8,452 nucleotides of DNA from Planctomycetota bacterium (GTDB taxonomy: Bacteria > Planctomycetota > Phycisphaerae > UBA1845): the NCBI GenBank assembly GCA_022561415.1, contig JADFRH010000011.1, positions 1-8,452 of the forward strand, written 5' to 3'. Shown one piece after another: positions 1 through 6,323 of this stretch. The position numbers and the translations under genes were made by a program. The notes beneath the pieces were generated by a model. It saw nothing but the letters and a program-made list of their open reading frames with translations. It was not told the DNA's origin and searched no databases. The number at the start of each line of letters is the position of its first letter. Position 1 is the stretch's first letter.

Positions 1-192
1 CTTCAGGTCGATCCGCAGGATTCCCTGCTTTCCGTCCTCAATCGACGAATAACCGCAGATGTAACCCTCGTCCTTGAGCACCTGAGCAATCCCGATCTTC
101 AGCCTCGAGGACGGCACGTTGACCTGCTTGTGCTGCACGCGCACCGCATTACGAATCCTCGTCAACATGTCTGCGACAGTATCAGACCACAC
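1..192 (-). CDS. rpsH: 30S ribosomal protein S8, N-terminal 64 codons (cut by window edge)
   Basis: S8 binds the central domain of 16S rRNA and is a primary assembly protein of the small subunit; in E. coli it also represses the spc operon. Reading the minus strand from a GTG at 192-190 gives a protein beginning [18 protein letters not shown], the characteristic S8 N-terminus (D-x-[IV][10 protein letters not shown]), followed by a VNVPSSRLK segment and a KDEGYI segment, both typical of S8. No in-frame stop occurs before base 1, so the C-terminal half lies outside the window. The GTG start is chosen because AGGGAG lies about 10 bases upstream and the family N-terminus begins there. It follows rpsN by 31 bp, the usual spc order. 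The frame is too short and GTG-initiated to stand out as an open frame, but the identity is clear. Confidence 0.95.
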   Translation of the reverse strand, partial: MWSDTVADMLTRIRNAVRVQHKQVNVPSSRLKIGIAQVLKDEGYICGYSSIEDGKQGILRIDLK

Positions 193-223
193 GGTTGCCG
201 TACTCCCTAACAGTGAGGGCGAA

Positions 224-409
224 CTACCAGCTCGCCTTGCGAATCCCCGGAATCAGCCCCTGGTGGGCCAGACTCCGGAAACATATCCGACAGATCTTGA
301 ACTTCCGATACACGGCCCGCGAACGCCCGCATAGCTCGCAACGGCGAACTTTTCGCGCGGAATACTTGGGCTCACGCTTCGCCTTTGCTATCCAAGCCTT
401 GGTCGCCAT
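224..409 (-). CDS. rpsN: 30S ribosomal protein S14, zinc-binding type
   Basis: S14 is a small-subunit head protein that contacts 16S rRNA together with S3 and S10. The product has 61 residues, the length of the short zinc-dependent (type Z) form rather than the about 100-residue zinc-free form. The zinc ribbon is complete: C24-x2-C27 and C40-x2-C43. The C-terminus ([10 protein letters not shown]) is the standard S14 ending. The ATG at 409 is preceded by a purine-rich GAGTGGATGG stretch and lies 14 bp after the rplE stop, suggesting translational coupling. Keeping all four cysteines means this copy needs zinc; a zinc-free paralogue elsewhere in the genome is possible but not visible here. Confidence 0.97.
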   Translation of the reverse strand: MATKAWIAKAKREPKYSARKVRRCELCGRSRAVYRKFKICRICFRSLAHQGLIPGIRKASW

Positions 410-423
410 CCATCCACTCGCAT

Positions 424-966
424 TTACGCTTCACGCAGCGGCAAGCCGAGCCTGGTCAGAAGCTCCTTGGCACCCGCATCGTCCTGCGCACTGGTCACGA
501 AAGTTATGTTCATTCCCAAGTTGTACTGAATACTCGCCACGTCGATCTCCGCGAAGATCGATTGGTCCGGTATGCCCATCGAGTAGTTCCCCCGGCCGTC
601 GAAGCTCTTGGGATTCAACCCGCGAAAGTCACGAAGTCGCGGAATCGCAGCGTTAAACAGCCGATCCACGAACTCGTACATCCGTGCCCCACGCAGCGTC
701 ACGCGGCATCCGACCTCATAGCCGCGCCGCGTCTTGAAGTTCGACACCGCCCGGCGAGCCCGCCGAATCTGGGCTTTTTGCCCCGTGATCTTGGCGAGGT
801 CCGCAGTCGCGGCCGGTAGCCGGTTCTTGTCCTGCGTGGGGGAACCGGTGCCCATCGACACCACGACCTTTCGCAGACGCGGAATCGCCATGGGGTTCTT
901 GATATCGAGCGCTTCCGCCAAGCCGGGAACGATCTCTGTCTTATAGCGCTCGTGCAATCTTGCCAT
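424..966 (-). CDS. rplE: 50S ribosomal protein L5
   Basis: L5 binds 5S rRNA and helps form the central protuberance of the large subunit, contacting P-site tRNA. The 180-residue product matches the family length (179 in E. coli) and aligns from end to end: MARLHERY start, [11 protein letters not shown] near 29-39, the [11 protein letters not shown] segment at 62-72, GCRVTLRG at 86-93, and the hallmark [20 protein letters not shown] at 112-131. The ATG start is the family start. It follows rplX by 23 bp and precedes rpsN by 14 bp; the Shine-Dalgarno is weak (GAG only), so translation may depend on the upstream gene. Confidence 0.98.
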   Translation of the reverse strand: MARLHERYKTEIVPGLAEALDIKNPMAIPRLRKVVVSMGTGSPTQDKNRLPAATADLAKITGQKAQIRRARRAVSNFKTRRGYEVGCRVTLRGARMYEFVDRLFNAAIPRLRDFRGLNPKSFDGRGNYSMGIPDQSIFAEIDVASIQYNLGMNITFVTSAQDDAGAKELLTRLGLPLREA

Positions 967-989
967 AGCTCAACTCGAATCGGTTCGCT

Positions 990-1349
990 CTACTTTGCCT
1001 GCCGCTCCGCCCGGGTCAACGTGTGTAGCGTCGTACCGCCGGTGGTCACCCGTCGCTTGTTTGCCACGCGACCGTTTTCCGTCGTTTCCACCTCAAAACG
1101 AACCCGCCGTCCTTTCCCGGCCGCGGAGTCGTACGGCAGCACATTGGAAATATGGACGGGGGCTTCTTTCTGCACCCGGCCGCCCTGCGGATTTCTCCGG
1201 GTCGGACGCACGTGCCGGTACACCATGTTCACGCCCTCCACAATCACCAACCCGCGTGGAAGATCGATGCGAAGCACCTTGCCTCGCGCTCCCCGGTGGT
1301 CGCCGCAGATCACCTCCACAATGTCGTTCTTTCGAATATGAAAGGCCAT
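990..1349 (-). CDS. rplX: 50S ribosomal protein L24
   Basis: L24 is an early assembly-initiator protein of the large subunit, near the exit of the peptide tunnel. The protein has 119 residues. The KOW motif is at the N-terminus (KNDIVEVICGDHRGARGKVLRID), followed by VIVEGVNMVYRHVRP and NPQGGRVQKEAP, all diagnostic of L24. I place the start at the ATG at 1349 because the family begins a few residues before the KOW motif. The open frame extends upstream to a TTG at 1409, which would add 20 residues without family support. The C-terminus is slightly longer than in E. coli (104 aa) and ends in a basic tail. With this start, the gap to rplN is 65 bp and its ribosome-binding site is weak. Confidence 0.95.
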   Translation of the reverse strand: MAFHIRKNDIVEVICGDHRGARGKVLRIDLPRGLVIVEGVNMVYRHVRPTRRNPQGGRVQKEAPVHISNVLPYDSAAGKGRRVRFEVETTENGRVANKRRVTTGGTTLHTLTRAERQAK

Positions 1350-1414
1350 TAGTCGATCTCGGTTGTACGTCGCGGCAACGTACGGCTGCGTGCGTCCCTG
1401 CCGGGGCAAACCAC

Positions 1415-1831
1415 CTACACCACCTCTTCCGCCAGAGACACGATCTTCATGAAGTTCTTCTCCCGAAGCTCGCGCGCGACGGGACCGAAAATCCGCGTCC
1501 CCCGCGGCTCGTTCTTTTCATCGAGAAGAACCACCGCGTTCGAATCGAATCGAACGTAGCTCCCATCCGATCGGCGCGTCGGGGTCCGCATGCGTACCAC
1601 GACAGCCTTGGCCTTACGCCGCTTCGAGCGATCCTTCCGATCGGTTCCCAAGGCGAATTCGCTGTTGGGCAGCGACTTCTTGACCGTGACCAGAACGATA
1701 TCTCCGATCCGGGCGTACTTCAACCGCTTCTTACCCCGGCCCGCCGTACTGCCTTTGTAAACGTTGATCACCATCGCGACTTTCGCCCCGGTGTTGTCAC
1801 AAACGTTCACCATGGTTTGCATCTGTATCAT
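1415..1831 (-). CDS. rplN: 50S ribosomal protein L14 with two basic insertions
   Basis: L14 sits at the subunit interface, binds 23S rRNA and takes part in the inter-subunit bridge with 16S rRNA. It is the first gene of the classical spc operon. The N-terminus ([17 protein letters not shown]) and the C-terminal stretch ([19 protein letters not shown]) are textbook L14. At 138 residues it is about 15 longer than the usual 122-123. By eye the excess falls in two places: about 7 residues after VYKGS (residues 29-38, rich in K/R/G) and about 9 between SLPN and KAVVV (residues 57-75, containing [10 protein letters not shown]). The ATG at 1831 has only a GGA-type ribosome-binding site. rpsQ ends 48 bp upstream and I see no promoter in that gap. 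Confidence 0.97.
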   Translation of the reverse strand: MIQMQTMVNVCDNTGAKVAMVINVYKGSTAGRGKKRLKYARIGDIVLVTVKKSLPNSEFALGTDRKDRSKRRKAKAVVVRMRTPTRRSDGSYVRFDSNAVVLLDEKNEPRGTRIFGPVARELREKNFMKIVSLAEEVV

Positions 1832-1879
1832 GGACCGAATTCCGGATCGCTATCGCTTGTCCTCACGAATCACCGCCGC

Positions 1880-2164
1880 CTAAGCCGACCGGCGAACAAT
1901 CTTGATCAGTCGCCAGCACTTCGTCTTGGAAATGCGACGACAACTCATCACCTCGACCACGTCACCCACCGCCGCTTCGTTCTTCTCGTCATGAGCATGG
2001 AGCGTGGTGGATCGCTTGTAATACTTCCCGTATTTCGGGTGCTTGACGGTATAGTCGAACCGCACCTTGATCGTCTTTTCACTCCGGTCCGATTCCACGA
2101 CGCCGACCCGGCTCGGACGCCGGCCCAGTCTCACATGGGTTTGCTCTTGGGTCTCTACCGCCAT
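1880..2164 (-). CDS. rpsQ: 30S ribosomal protein S17
   Basis: S17 is a primary 16S rRNA-binding protein of the 5' domain with an OB fold. The 94-residue product carries the family core: VGVVESDRSEKTIKVRFDY near residues 20-38, then VKHPKYGKYYKRS at 40-52, AHDEKNEAAVGDVVEV at 57-72, and CRRISKTKCWRL at 75-86. The N-terminal about 19 residues are a variable basic leader. The start ATG lies 14 bp after the rpmC stop; the ribosome-binding site is poor (GGA), consistent with coupling to rpmC. It ends the classical S10 operon and is followed by rplN. Confidence 0.97.
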   Translation of the reverse strand: MAVETQEQTHVRLGRRPSRVGVVESDRSEKTIKVRFDYTVKHPKYGKYYKRSTTLHAHDEKNEAAVGDVVEVMSCRRISKTKCWRLIKIVRRSA

Positions 2165-2178
2165 GGTTTATCCGTTCG

Positions 2179-2451
2179 TCAATCTCTTCGCGGCACCGCC
2201 GGAGACGACTCACGCCGCTTGGCCGCCACGGACCGTCGATGTCGTTGCTCCTGCTCGATATCCGTTTCGCCGCGACCGTTGAGCAGCGTCAACACGCGTG
2301 CGATATCTTTTCGTGCCATTTGTAGCTGGTGCGGGTTTTCCAACTTCTCCGTCACAGCCTGTGAATGAAGATCAAACAGATGCCGGCGGAGCTGTTCAAG
2401 CTCGACCTGCAACTCGGAAGACTTCATAATCTTGAGTTCCGTCATTTTCAT
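2179..2451 (-). CDS. rpmC: 50S ribosomal protein L29 with charged C-terminal tail
   Basis: L29 lies beside the peptide-tunnel exit and forms part of the docking site for trigger factor and SRP together with L23. The product has 90 residues, longer than the usual 63-70. The core is at residues 1-60: MKSSELQVELEQLRRHLFDLHSQAVTEK-type helix, then a QLQMARKDIARVLTLLN segment, which is the L29 signature. Residues about 61-90 are a very charged extension (E, R, K, Q) with no recognised domain. Two starts are possible, ATG at 2451 and ATG at 2445; GGGATG lies 10-15 bases upstream of the first. rplP ends 22 bp upstream. Confidence 0.95.
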   Translation of the reverse strand: MKMTELKIMKSSELQVELEQLRRHLFDLHSQAVTEKLENPHQLQMARKDIARVLTLLNGRGETDIEQEQRHRRSVAAKRRESSPAVPRRD

Positions 2452-2473
2452 CGCAGTGACATCCCGTCCGTCG

Positions 2474-2893
2474 CTACAGCCCGTGCCGTCGCTTCACAAA
2501 GCGGCAGCGGCACGGCATCTTGTGGGCAACCCTCAGCAACGCGGTGCGTGCGATATCCTCTTCCACACCACCGATTTCAAACAGCACGGTTCCCTCGCGC
2601 ACACACGCAACCCAAAAATCCGGGTCGCCCTTTCCCTTGCCCATCCGCGTCTCGAGCGGCTTGGACGAAACAGGCTTCGAGGGAAACACCCGCATGAACA
2701 CGCGACCCTCGCGATGAAGGTAATGCGTCGCGGCCACCCTGCCCGCCTCGATCTGCCGGGCGGTGATCCAGCCCGACTTTAGCGCCTGCAGCCCGTACTC
2801 ACCAAACGCGACCGTGTTGCCCCGCGTGGCGCGCGGGCGAATAGTACCGCGCTGGCTCTTACGCCATTTGACTCTCTTGGGCATCATGGCCAT
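2474..2893 (-). CDS. rplP: 50S ribosomal protein L16
   Basis: L16 binds 23S rRNA near the A-site tRNA elbow and is needed for peptidyl-transferase centre assembly. The product is 139 residues (136 in E. coli). It starts MAMMPKRVKWRKSQRG, the family N-terminus, and shows FGEYGLQAL at 30-38, WITARQIEAGR at 42-52, then RVFPSKPVSSKP, and RMGKGKGDPDFWVACV at 83-98, where E. coli carries the hydroxylated arginine. Three nearby ATGs compete (codons 1, 3 and 4); I choose the first because GGAG lies 9 bases upstream of it. It follows rpsC by 25 bp. Confidence 0.97.
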   Translation of the reverse strand: MAMMPKRVKWRKSQRGTIRPRATRGNTVAFGEYGLQALKSGWITARQIEAGRVAATHYLHREGRVFMRVFPSKPVSSKPLETRMGKGKGDPDFWVACVREGTVLFEIGGVEEDIARTALLRVAHKMPCRCRFVKRRHGL

Positions 2894-2918
2894 GGGGTAC
2901 TACTCCGAAAATCTCGAA

Positions 2919-3623
2919 CTAACCACGCTTACCGCGTCGCTCGCGCATCGCGGCCTGTCGCGCACTGTCGTCGAGAACCGTTTCCTCTCCATACCGACCG
3001 TGGTAGAGCCACACCTTGACGCCGATCACGCCGTAGGTGGTTCGGCAAACGGCCGTCCCGTAGTCCACATGGGCCTGGAGCGTGTGCAGCGGGATCGAAC
3101 CCCGCATCTGCGTTTCATCGCGGCCCATCTCCGAGCCGCCCAGCCGCCCCTTGCACCTGATCTTTACGCCCTTCGCCCCGCACGCCATCGCCGCGTCGGC
3201 ACGCATCTTCATCACCCGACGGAAGCTGCCCCGCTTCTTGAGCTGCTCGGAGATCGCTTCGGCCACGAGCTTGGCGTTGCCATCGGGGACCTTGATCTCG
3301 ATGATGTTGAGGTTGATCTTGCGATCGATCAGATCCTCCAGCGCCTCTTTGAGCTTGTCGACCTCAGCCCCTTTGGCGCCGATGACCAAACCGGGGCGGG
3401 CCGTATGCAAGATCACCTTGACTTCGTTGCGCGTTCGTTCGATCTCGACGAGGGCAACGGCCGCATAAGGCGGTTGACGATTCAGCTTCCGGTCGACGTA
3501 CTCACGGATACGTTGGTCTTCAATCAGGAACTCCGCGAAAGCGGCCTTCGGCGCAAACCAGCGCGAACGCCACCCTTCGGTGATCCCGATCCGAAACCCC
3601 GTTGGATGAATTTTTTGACCCAA
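2919..3623 (-). CDS. rpsC: 30S ribosomal protein S3, TTG start
   Basis: S3 forms part of the mRNA entry channel of the small subunit and has mRNA helicase activity together with S4 and S5. The 234-residue product matches the family length. The N-terminus MGQKIHPTGFRIG is nearly invariant in S3. A type II KH domain follows, with its GxxG loop in VIGAKG (residues 80-85), and the C-terminal domain contains CKGRLGGSEMGRDE (157-170) and TTYGVIGVKVW (195-205). The initiation codon is TTG. This is well supported, because the conserved N-terminus begins exactly there and a strong Shine-Dalgarno, GAGGAG, sits 6 bases upstream. rplV ends 40 bp upstream. Confidence 0.98.
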   Translation of the reverse strand: MGQKIHPTGFRIGITEGWRSRWFAPKAAFAEFLIEDQRIREYVDRKLNRQPPYAAVALVEIERTRNEVKVILHTARPGLVIGAKGAEVDKLKEALEDLIDRKINLNIIEIKVPDGNAKLVAEAISEQLKKRGSFRRVMKMRADAAMACGAKGVKIRCKGRLGGSEMGRDETQMRGSIPLHTLQAHVDYGTAVCRTTYGVIGVKVWLYHGRYGEETVLDDSARQAAMRERRGKRG

Positions 3624-3629
3624 AACCGA

Positions 3630-3635
3630 CTCCTC
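3630..3635 (-). promoter_or_regulatory. Strong Shine-Dalgarno that fixes the TTG start of rpsC
   Basis: On the minus strand GAGGAG is followed by a 6-base spacer and TTG. It is one of the two best ribosome-binding sites in the window and decides the rpsC start. A strong site probably compensates for the weak TTG codon. Confidence 0.85.
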
Positions 3636-3663
3636 AAACGCAACGAAACACGCCGTCGCGTTG

Positions 3664-4017
3664 CTACGCTTCCTCGACCGTCACCAAAATATGGCTCGTC
3701 CTCTTGGCGATCGGATGCGCCCGCCCGCGATCTTTCGGACGCCAGCGTCGCAGGTACGGACCGCCGTCAATCTTCGCTTCCCTGACCACCAGCCGCCGCA
3801 TGTCCGCCTCTTGCTCATCCGCACTGGTCATCGCGGCACCGAGCACGGCCTCGATGAACCGAGCGGCACGCTGGTGGGTGAAACGAAGCTGCTCCATCGC
3901 CTCACCGCACCGCTTTCCCCGGATCATATCGATCACCAGCCTCGCTTTTCGCGGCGCAATACGAGCGAACAAGTGCTTGGAGGTCCAGTTCTTTTGTTGG
4001 TCAACCGTTGATGCCAT
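3664..4017 (-). CDS. rplV: 50S ribosomal protein L22
   Basis: L22 binds all domains of 23S rRNA and sends a beta-hairpin into the peptide exit tunnel, next to the constriction where macrolides act. The product has 117 residues. ARIAPRKARLVIDMIRGK at 18-35 is the L22 signature. The tunnel hairpin is visible at about 82-105 (KIDGGPYLRRWRPKDRGRA), followed by the family C-terminus KRTSHILVTV. The ATG at 4017 is preceded only by GGGG-type purines. rpsS ends 48 bp upstream and rpsC starts 40 bp downstream. Confidence 0.97.
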   Translation of the reverse strand: MASTVDQQKNWTSKHLFARIAPRKARLVIDMIRGKRCGEAMEQLRFTHQRAARFIEAVLGAAMTSADEQEADMRRLVVREAKIDGGPYLRRWRPKDRGRAHPIAKRTSHILVTVEEA

Positions 4018-4065
4018 AAAACCCCGATCGGTCCGTCGCCTGCCGCGCCGAAACGCGCCTCGTAT

Positions 4066-4335
4066 CTATTTCTTCCGGCCCGCCGCATGCCCGCGAAACG
4101 TCCGCGTGGGGCTGAACTCGCCGAGCTTGTGACCCACCATGTCTTCCGTCACATACACGTTGTTGAAGACCTTGCCGTTGTGGACCTCGAATCGATGCCC
4201 GACGAACTCCGGCACGATCGTACACGACCGGGCCCAGGTTCGAATCGCCGTCGACGCCCCCGACGCCTTGAGCGCCATGACCTTCTTGAACAGCTTCTCG
4301 ACGACATAGGGTCCCTTTTTCTGCGACCTCGCCAT
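4066..4335 (-). CDS. rpsS: 30S ribosomal protein S19
   Basis: S19 forms a complex with S13 in the head of the small subunit, near the A-site and P-site tRNAs. The 89-residue product begins [11 protein letters not shown], the family start, and contains [22 protein letters not shown] and the ending [20 protein letters not shown], all standard for S19. The start is the ATG at 4335, because AGGAG lies 6 bases upstream. An in-frame TTG two codons earlier falls inside that spacer and is not credible. It follows rplB by 74 bp, a gap containing a GC-rich hairpin. Confidence 0.97.
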   Translation of the reverse strand: MARSQKKGPYVVEKLFKKVMALKASGASTAIRTWARSCTIVPEFVGHRFEVHNGKVFNNVYVTEDMVGHKLGEFSPTRTFRGHAAGRKK

Positions 4336-4341
4336 GCTCAA

Positions 4342-4346
4342 CTCCT
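4342..4346 (-). promoter_or_regulatory. Shine-Dalgarno of rpsS
   Basis: AGGAG on the minus strand, with a 6-base spacer to the ATG at 4335. It decides between this ATG and the in-frame TTG at 4341. Confidence 0.8.
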
Positions 4347-4364
4347 ACCTCAAACAACGCATGC

Positions 4365-4393
4365 CCGCCGGTGAAGCCCGAGGCCCCCGGCGG
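4365..4393 (-). promoter_or_regulatory. GC-rich hairpin in the rplB-rpsS gap
   Basis: Perfect 7-bp arms CCGCCGG and CCGGCGG enclose 15 bases, within which GCC-TCG-GGC can form a small inner stem. The hairpin lies 19 bases upstream of the rpsS Shine-Dalgarno and is not followed by a T tract, so it is not an intrinsic terminator. It might be an mRNA stability or protein-binding structure; its function is unknown. Confidence 0.45.
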
Positions 4394-4409
4394 AAACACC
4401 ATTGAATCT

Positions 4410-5276
4410 CTATCGCTTGGGCAGCGGCAACTGCCCGTAACGTTTACTCTTTCGTCGACGAAGGATCCGGCGATTCGACACCTTGTTCGGTGCCCGCGTT
4501 CGCCCGCCCTTGGCCAGCACGCCCGTCGGACTGCACGGATGCCGACCACCGCCGCTGCGACCCTCGCCGCCACCCAAGGGGTGAGCGACCGGGTTCTTGG
4601 CCGTGCCGCGAACATGGGGACGACGCCCCCGGTGCCGCGTTCGCCCGGCCTTGCCCCACCGCAGGTTCTGATGATCCGCGTTGCCGAGCTGTCCGATCGT
4701 CGCCCGGCAGTGGGAATGAACCTCTCGCATTTCGCCCGAGGGCAACATCAAAATCGCCCAGTGATCGTCCCGCGAAGCCAGCCGTGCGGAGGCGCCCGCG
4801 CTCCGGGCCAGTTTTCCACCCTGACCGATGTTGAGCTCGATGTTGTGAACGTCGAGCCCCGGGGGAATGTCCTTGAGCGCCATGGCATTCCCGACCTTGG
4901 GCTCAACCCCGGCACCGCTCTCTACTACATCCCCCACGGTCAGCCCGACCGGGGCCAGAATGTACCGTTTCTCCCCGTCCGTGTACTCAACCAGCGCAAT
5001 GTGGCACGTACGATTCGGATCGTACTCCACCGATTTGACCGACGCGGGCATGTCGTCCTTGCGCCGCTTGAAGTCGATCCGCCGATAGATCTTCCTGGCG
5101 CCGCCGCCGCGATGCCGTGCGGTAATCTTTCCGTGGTGGTTCCTGCCCCCCTTACGGGCGATCCGCTCGCAGAGCGACTTCTCCGGCCTCGATCGCGTGC
5201 TGCTCAGCTCGGCGAAGTCATTGACCAACGAGAACCGGCGACCCGGCGAAGTCGGTTTGTATTTCTTCACACCCAT
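4410..5276 (-). CDS. rplB: 50S ribosomal protein L2
   Basis: L2 is one of the most conserved large-subunit proteins. It contacts the peptidyl-transferase region and is needed for subunit association and tRNA binding. The product is 288 residues (273 in E. coli). Visible signatures are KPTSPGRRF (7-15), GGRNHHGKITARHRGGG (43-59), VEYDPNRTCHIALV (83-96), YILAPVGL (105-112), GKLARSAGASARL (154-166), SGEMREV (180-186), and NPVAHPLGGGEGR (228-240). H232 corresponds to the functionally important E. coli His229; the next conserved histidine, two residues on, is leucine here (L234). The C-terminal RRRKSKRYGQLPLPKR is longer than in E. coli. The ATG at 5276 lies 62 bp after the rplW stop. Confidence 0.98.
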   Translation of the reverse strand: MGVKKYKPTSPGRRFSLVNDFAELSSTRSRPEKSLCERIARKGGRNHHGKITARHRGGGARKIYRRIDFKRRKDDMPASVKSVEYDPNRTCHIALVEYTDGEKRYILAPVGLTVGDVVESGAGVEPKVGNAMALKDIPPGLDVHNIELNIGQGGKLARSAGASARLASRDDHWAILMLPSGEMREVHSHCRATIGQLGNADHQNLRWGKAGRTRHRGRRPHVRGTAKNPVAHPLGGGEGRSGGGRHPCSPTGVLAKGGRTRAPNKVSNRRILRRRKSKRYGQLPLPKR

Positions 5277-5338
5277 CGAATATTCCGCGTATCACAATCG
5301 CCCCGGCCGCACGAAACGGCGAGGCAAACCCACATTCC

Positions 5339-5650
5339 CTAGAACAGATCGATGTGGTCGCTCGCATGCAACACGACCACAGCCTTCTTCCAATCCGCCC
5401 GCTTACCGGCCTTGAAACGAACCCGACGCATCTTTCCCTGGCGACGGGACGTCCGTACCGTCTGGACCCTCACATTGTAAATCTTCTCGATGGCCTGCTT
5501 GATCTGCGGCTTCGATGCGTTCACGTGGACCTCGAAGGCATACGCGCCGCCGCGCGCCGGCATGTGCCGGGTGGCCTGCTGCGACTGCGCCGACTGGTGC
5601 GTACCCTTCTCGGTCACCAACGGACGCTTGATAATGTGGTAAATATCCAT
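5339..5650 (-). CDS. rplW: 50S ribosomal protein L23
   Basis: L23 lies at the tunnel exit and is the main docking site for trigger factor and SRP. The product has 103 residues. The N-terminal IIKRPLVTEKG (6-16) is the family motif, AYAFEVHVNASKPQIKQAIEKIYNV (36-60) is the conserved alpha/beta core, and ADWKKAVVVL (85-94) is the C-terminal signature. The loop between them (about 17-35, rich in Q, S and A) is some 8 residues longer than in E. coli. The start ATG lies 17 bp after the rplD stop and only 7 bases after a terminator-like hairpin, with no usable Shine-Dalgarno outside the hairpin. Translation therefore probably depends on ribosomes arriving from rplD. Confidence 0.97.
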   Translation of the reverse strand: MDIYHIIKRPLVTEKGTHQSAQSQQATRHMPARGGAYAFEVHVNASKPQIKQAIEKIYNVRVQTVRTSRRQGKMRRVRFKAGKRADWKKAVVVLHASDHIDLF

Positions 5651-5678
5651 AAGAAAACCGGTGCCCCTCAGGCACCGG
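5651..5678 (-). terminator. Terminator-like hairpin overlapping the rplD stop codon
   Basis: On the minus strand perfect 8-bp arms CCGGTGCC and GGCACCGG enclose a 5-base loop, TGAGG, and are followed at once by TTTTCTT and then the rplW ATG. This has the form of a rho-independent terminator, yet it sits inside the operon. The 5' arm encodes the last codons of L4 and the loop contains the rplD TGA stop. A ribosome finishing rplD would cover and melt the stem, so the element could work as a translation-sensitive attenuator between rplD and rplW. It could also act only as an RNA-processing or stability element. The structure is seen directly; its regulatory role is inferred. Confidence 0.55.
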
Positions 5679-6318
5679 ATCCTCCCGTCGTCGCTTCGGC
5701 CGCCCCATGCATCAACCGCTCGAACGCCGGCTTCGTGAAGACCAGCTTCCGCCTTCGTAGCACCTCGTACGCGACGAGGTCGTCAATCACCCGAACGTCC
5801 GTATCCGGAATGTTGCGTGCGGACCGGATAAAGATGTCATCCCGCTCGTACGTGGCAAGCAGGCACCCTCGATCAACGCCCAGGGAAGCGAGCATCGCCG
5901 CAACCGCCTTGGTCTTGATCTCGGGGAACTGCATGTCGGCCACGATGATCGCGTCGTTCGACTTGATCTTCGCGAGGATCGCACTGTTTCGCGCGAGCCG
6001 ACGCATTTTCTTCGGCAGTTTTACCTCGGCCCGCGGGCCGCGCTTCGCAAAGGCCCGACCGCCACCGCGACGGGTAGGCGTGCGTAAGTTCCCGACCCGG
6101 GCGTTGCCCGTGCCTTTTTGACGATAAAGTTTGCGGGTCGACCCTACGACGTCACTGCGCCGCTTCTGCCGGGCACTGTCCTGTCGCTGGTGAGCCAGGA
6201 AACTCACGATCGCCTGCTTCAACAGACGCAGACGAATCCAACCGCCGAGGATCGCCGGATCGATCTCCAGCTCACCCTCCGATTTCCCTTGCATATCAAA
6301 AACGGGGACACCCAACAT
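5668..6318 (-). CDS. rplD: 50S ribosomal protein L4
   Basis: L4 binds 23S rRNA and sends a long loop into the peptide tunnel beside L22. In E. coli it also represses its own S10 operon. The product has 216 residues. The loop region contains DVVGSTRKLYRQKGTGNARVG (56-76) and RRGGGRAFAKRGPR (83-96), both typical, and LPKKMRRLARNSAIL follows. The C-terminal half shows RSARNIPD and an AYEVLRRRKLVFTKPAFERL ending that resembles planctomycete L4 as I remember it. The start is either the ATG at 6318 or the GTG immediately before it; I take the ATG. The gap from rplC is 5 bp, so the two are tightly coupled. The last codons and the stop form part of the terminator-like hairpin. Confidence 0.96.
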   Translation of the reverse strand: MLGVPVFDMQGKSEGELEIDPAILGGWIRLRLLKQAIVSFLAHQRQDSARQKRRSDVVGSTRKLYRQKGTGNARVGNLRTPTRRGGGRAFAKRGPRAEVKLPKKMRRLARNSAILAKIKSNDAIIVADMQFPEIKTKAVAAMLASLGVDRGCLLATYERDDIFIRSARNIPDTDVRVIDDLVAYEVLRRRKLVFTKPAFERLMHGAAEATTGGSGA

Positions 6319-6323
6319 CACGG

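Noticed and set aside
1350..1409. 20-residue N-terminal extension of L24 from a TTG at 1409
   Set aside because: L24 proteins begin just before the KOW motif, and the extension has no family resemblance.
1832..1879. Separate promoter for the spc part (rpsQ-rplN gap)
   Set aside because: The 48-bp gap shows no -35/-10 pair and no terminator, so the S10 and spc parts are more simply one transcript.
995..2368. Long plus-strand open frame of 457 codons
   Set aside because: It is antisense to rplX, rplN, rpsQ and rpmC, all unmistakable genes. The translation is rich in R, P and H as expected for a high-GC shadow, and no domain is visible.
2763..3785. Plus-strand open frame of 340 codons
   Set aside because: Antisense to rplP, rpsC and rplV. 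It is a shadow of conserved ribosomal genes with no recognisable motif.
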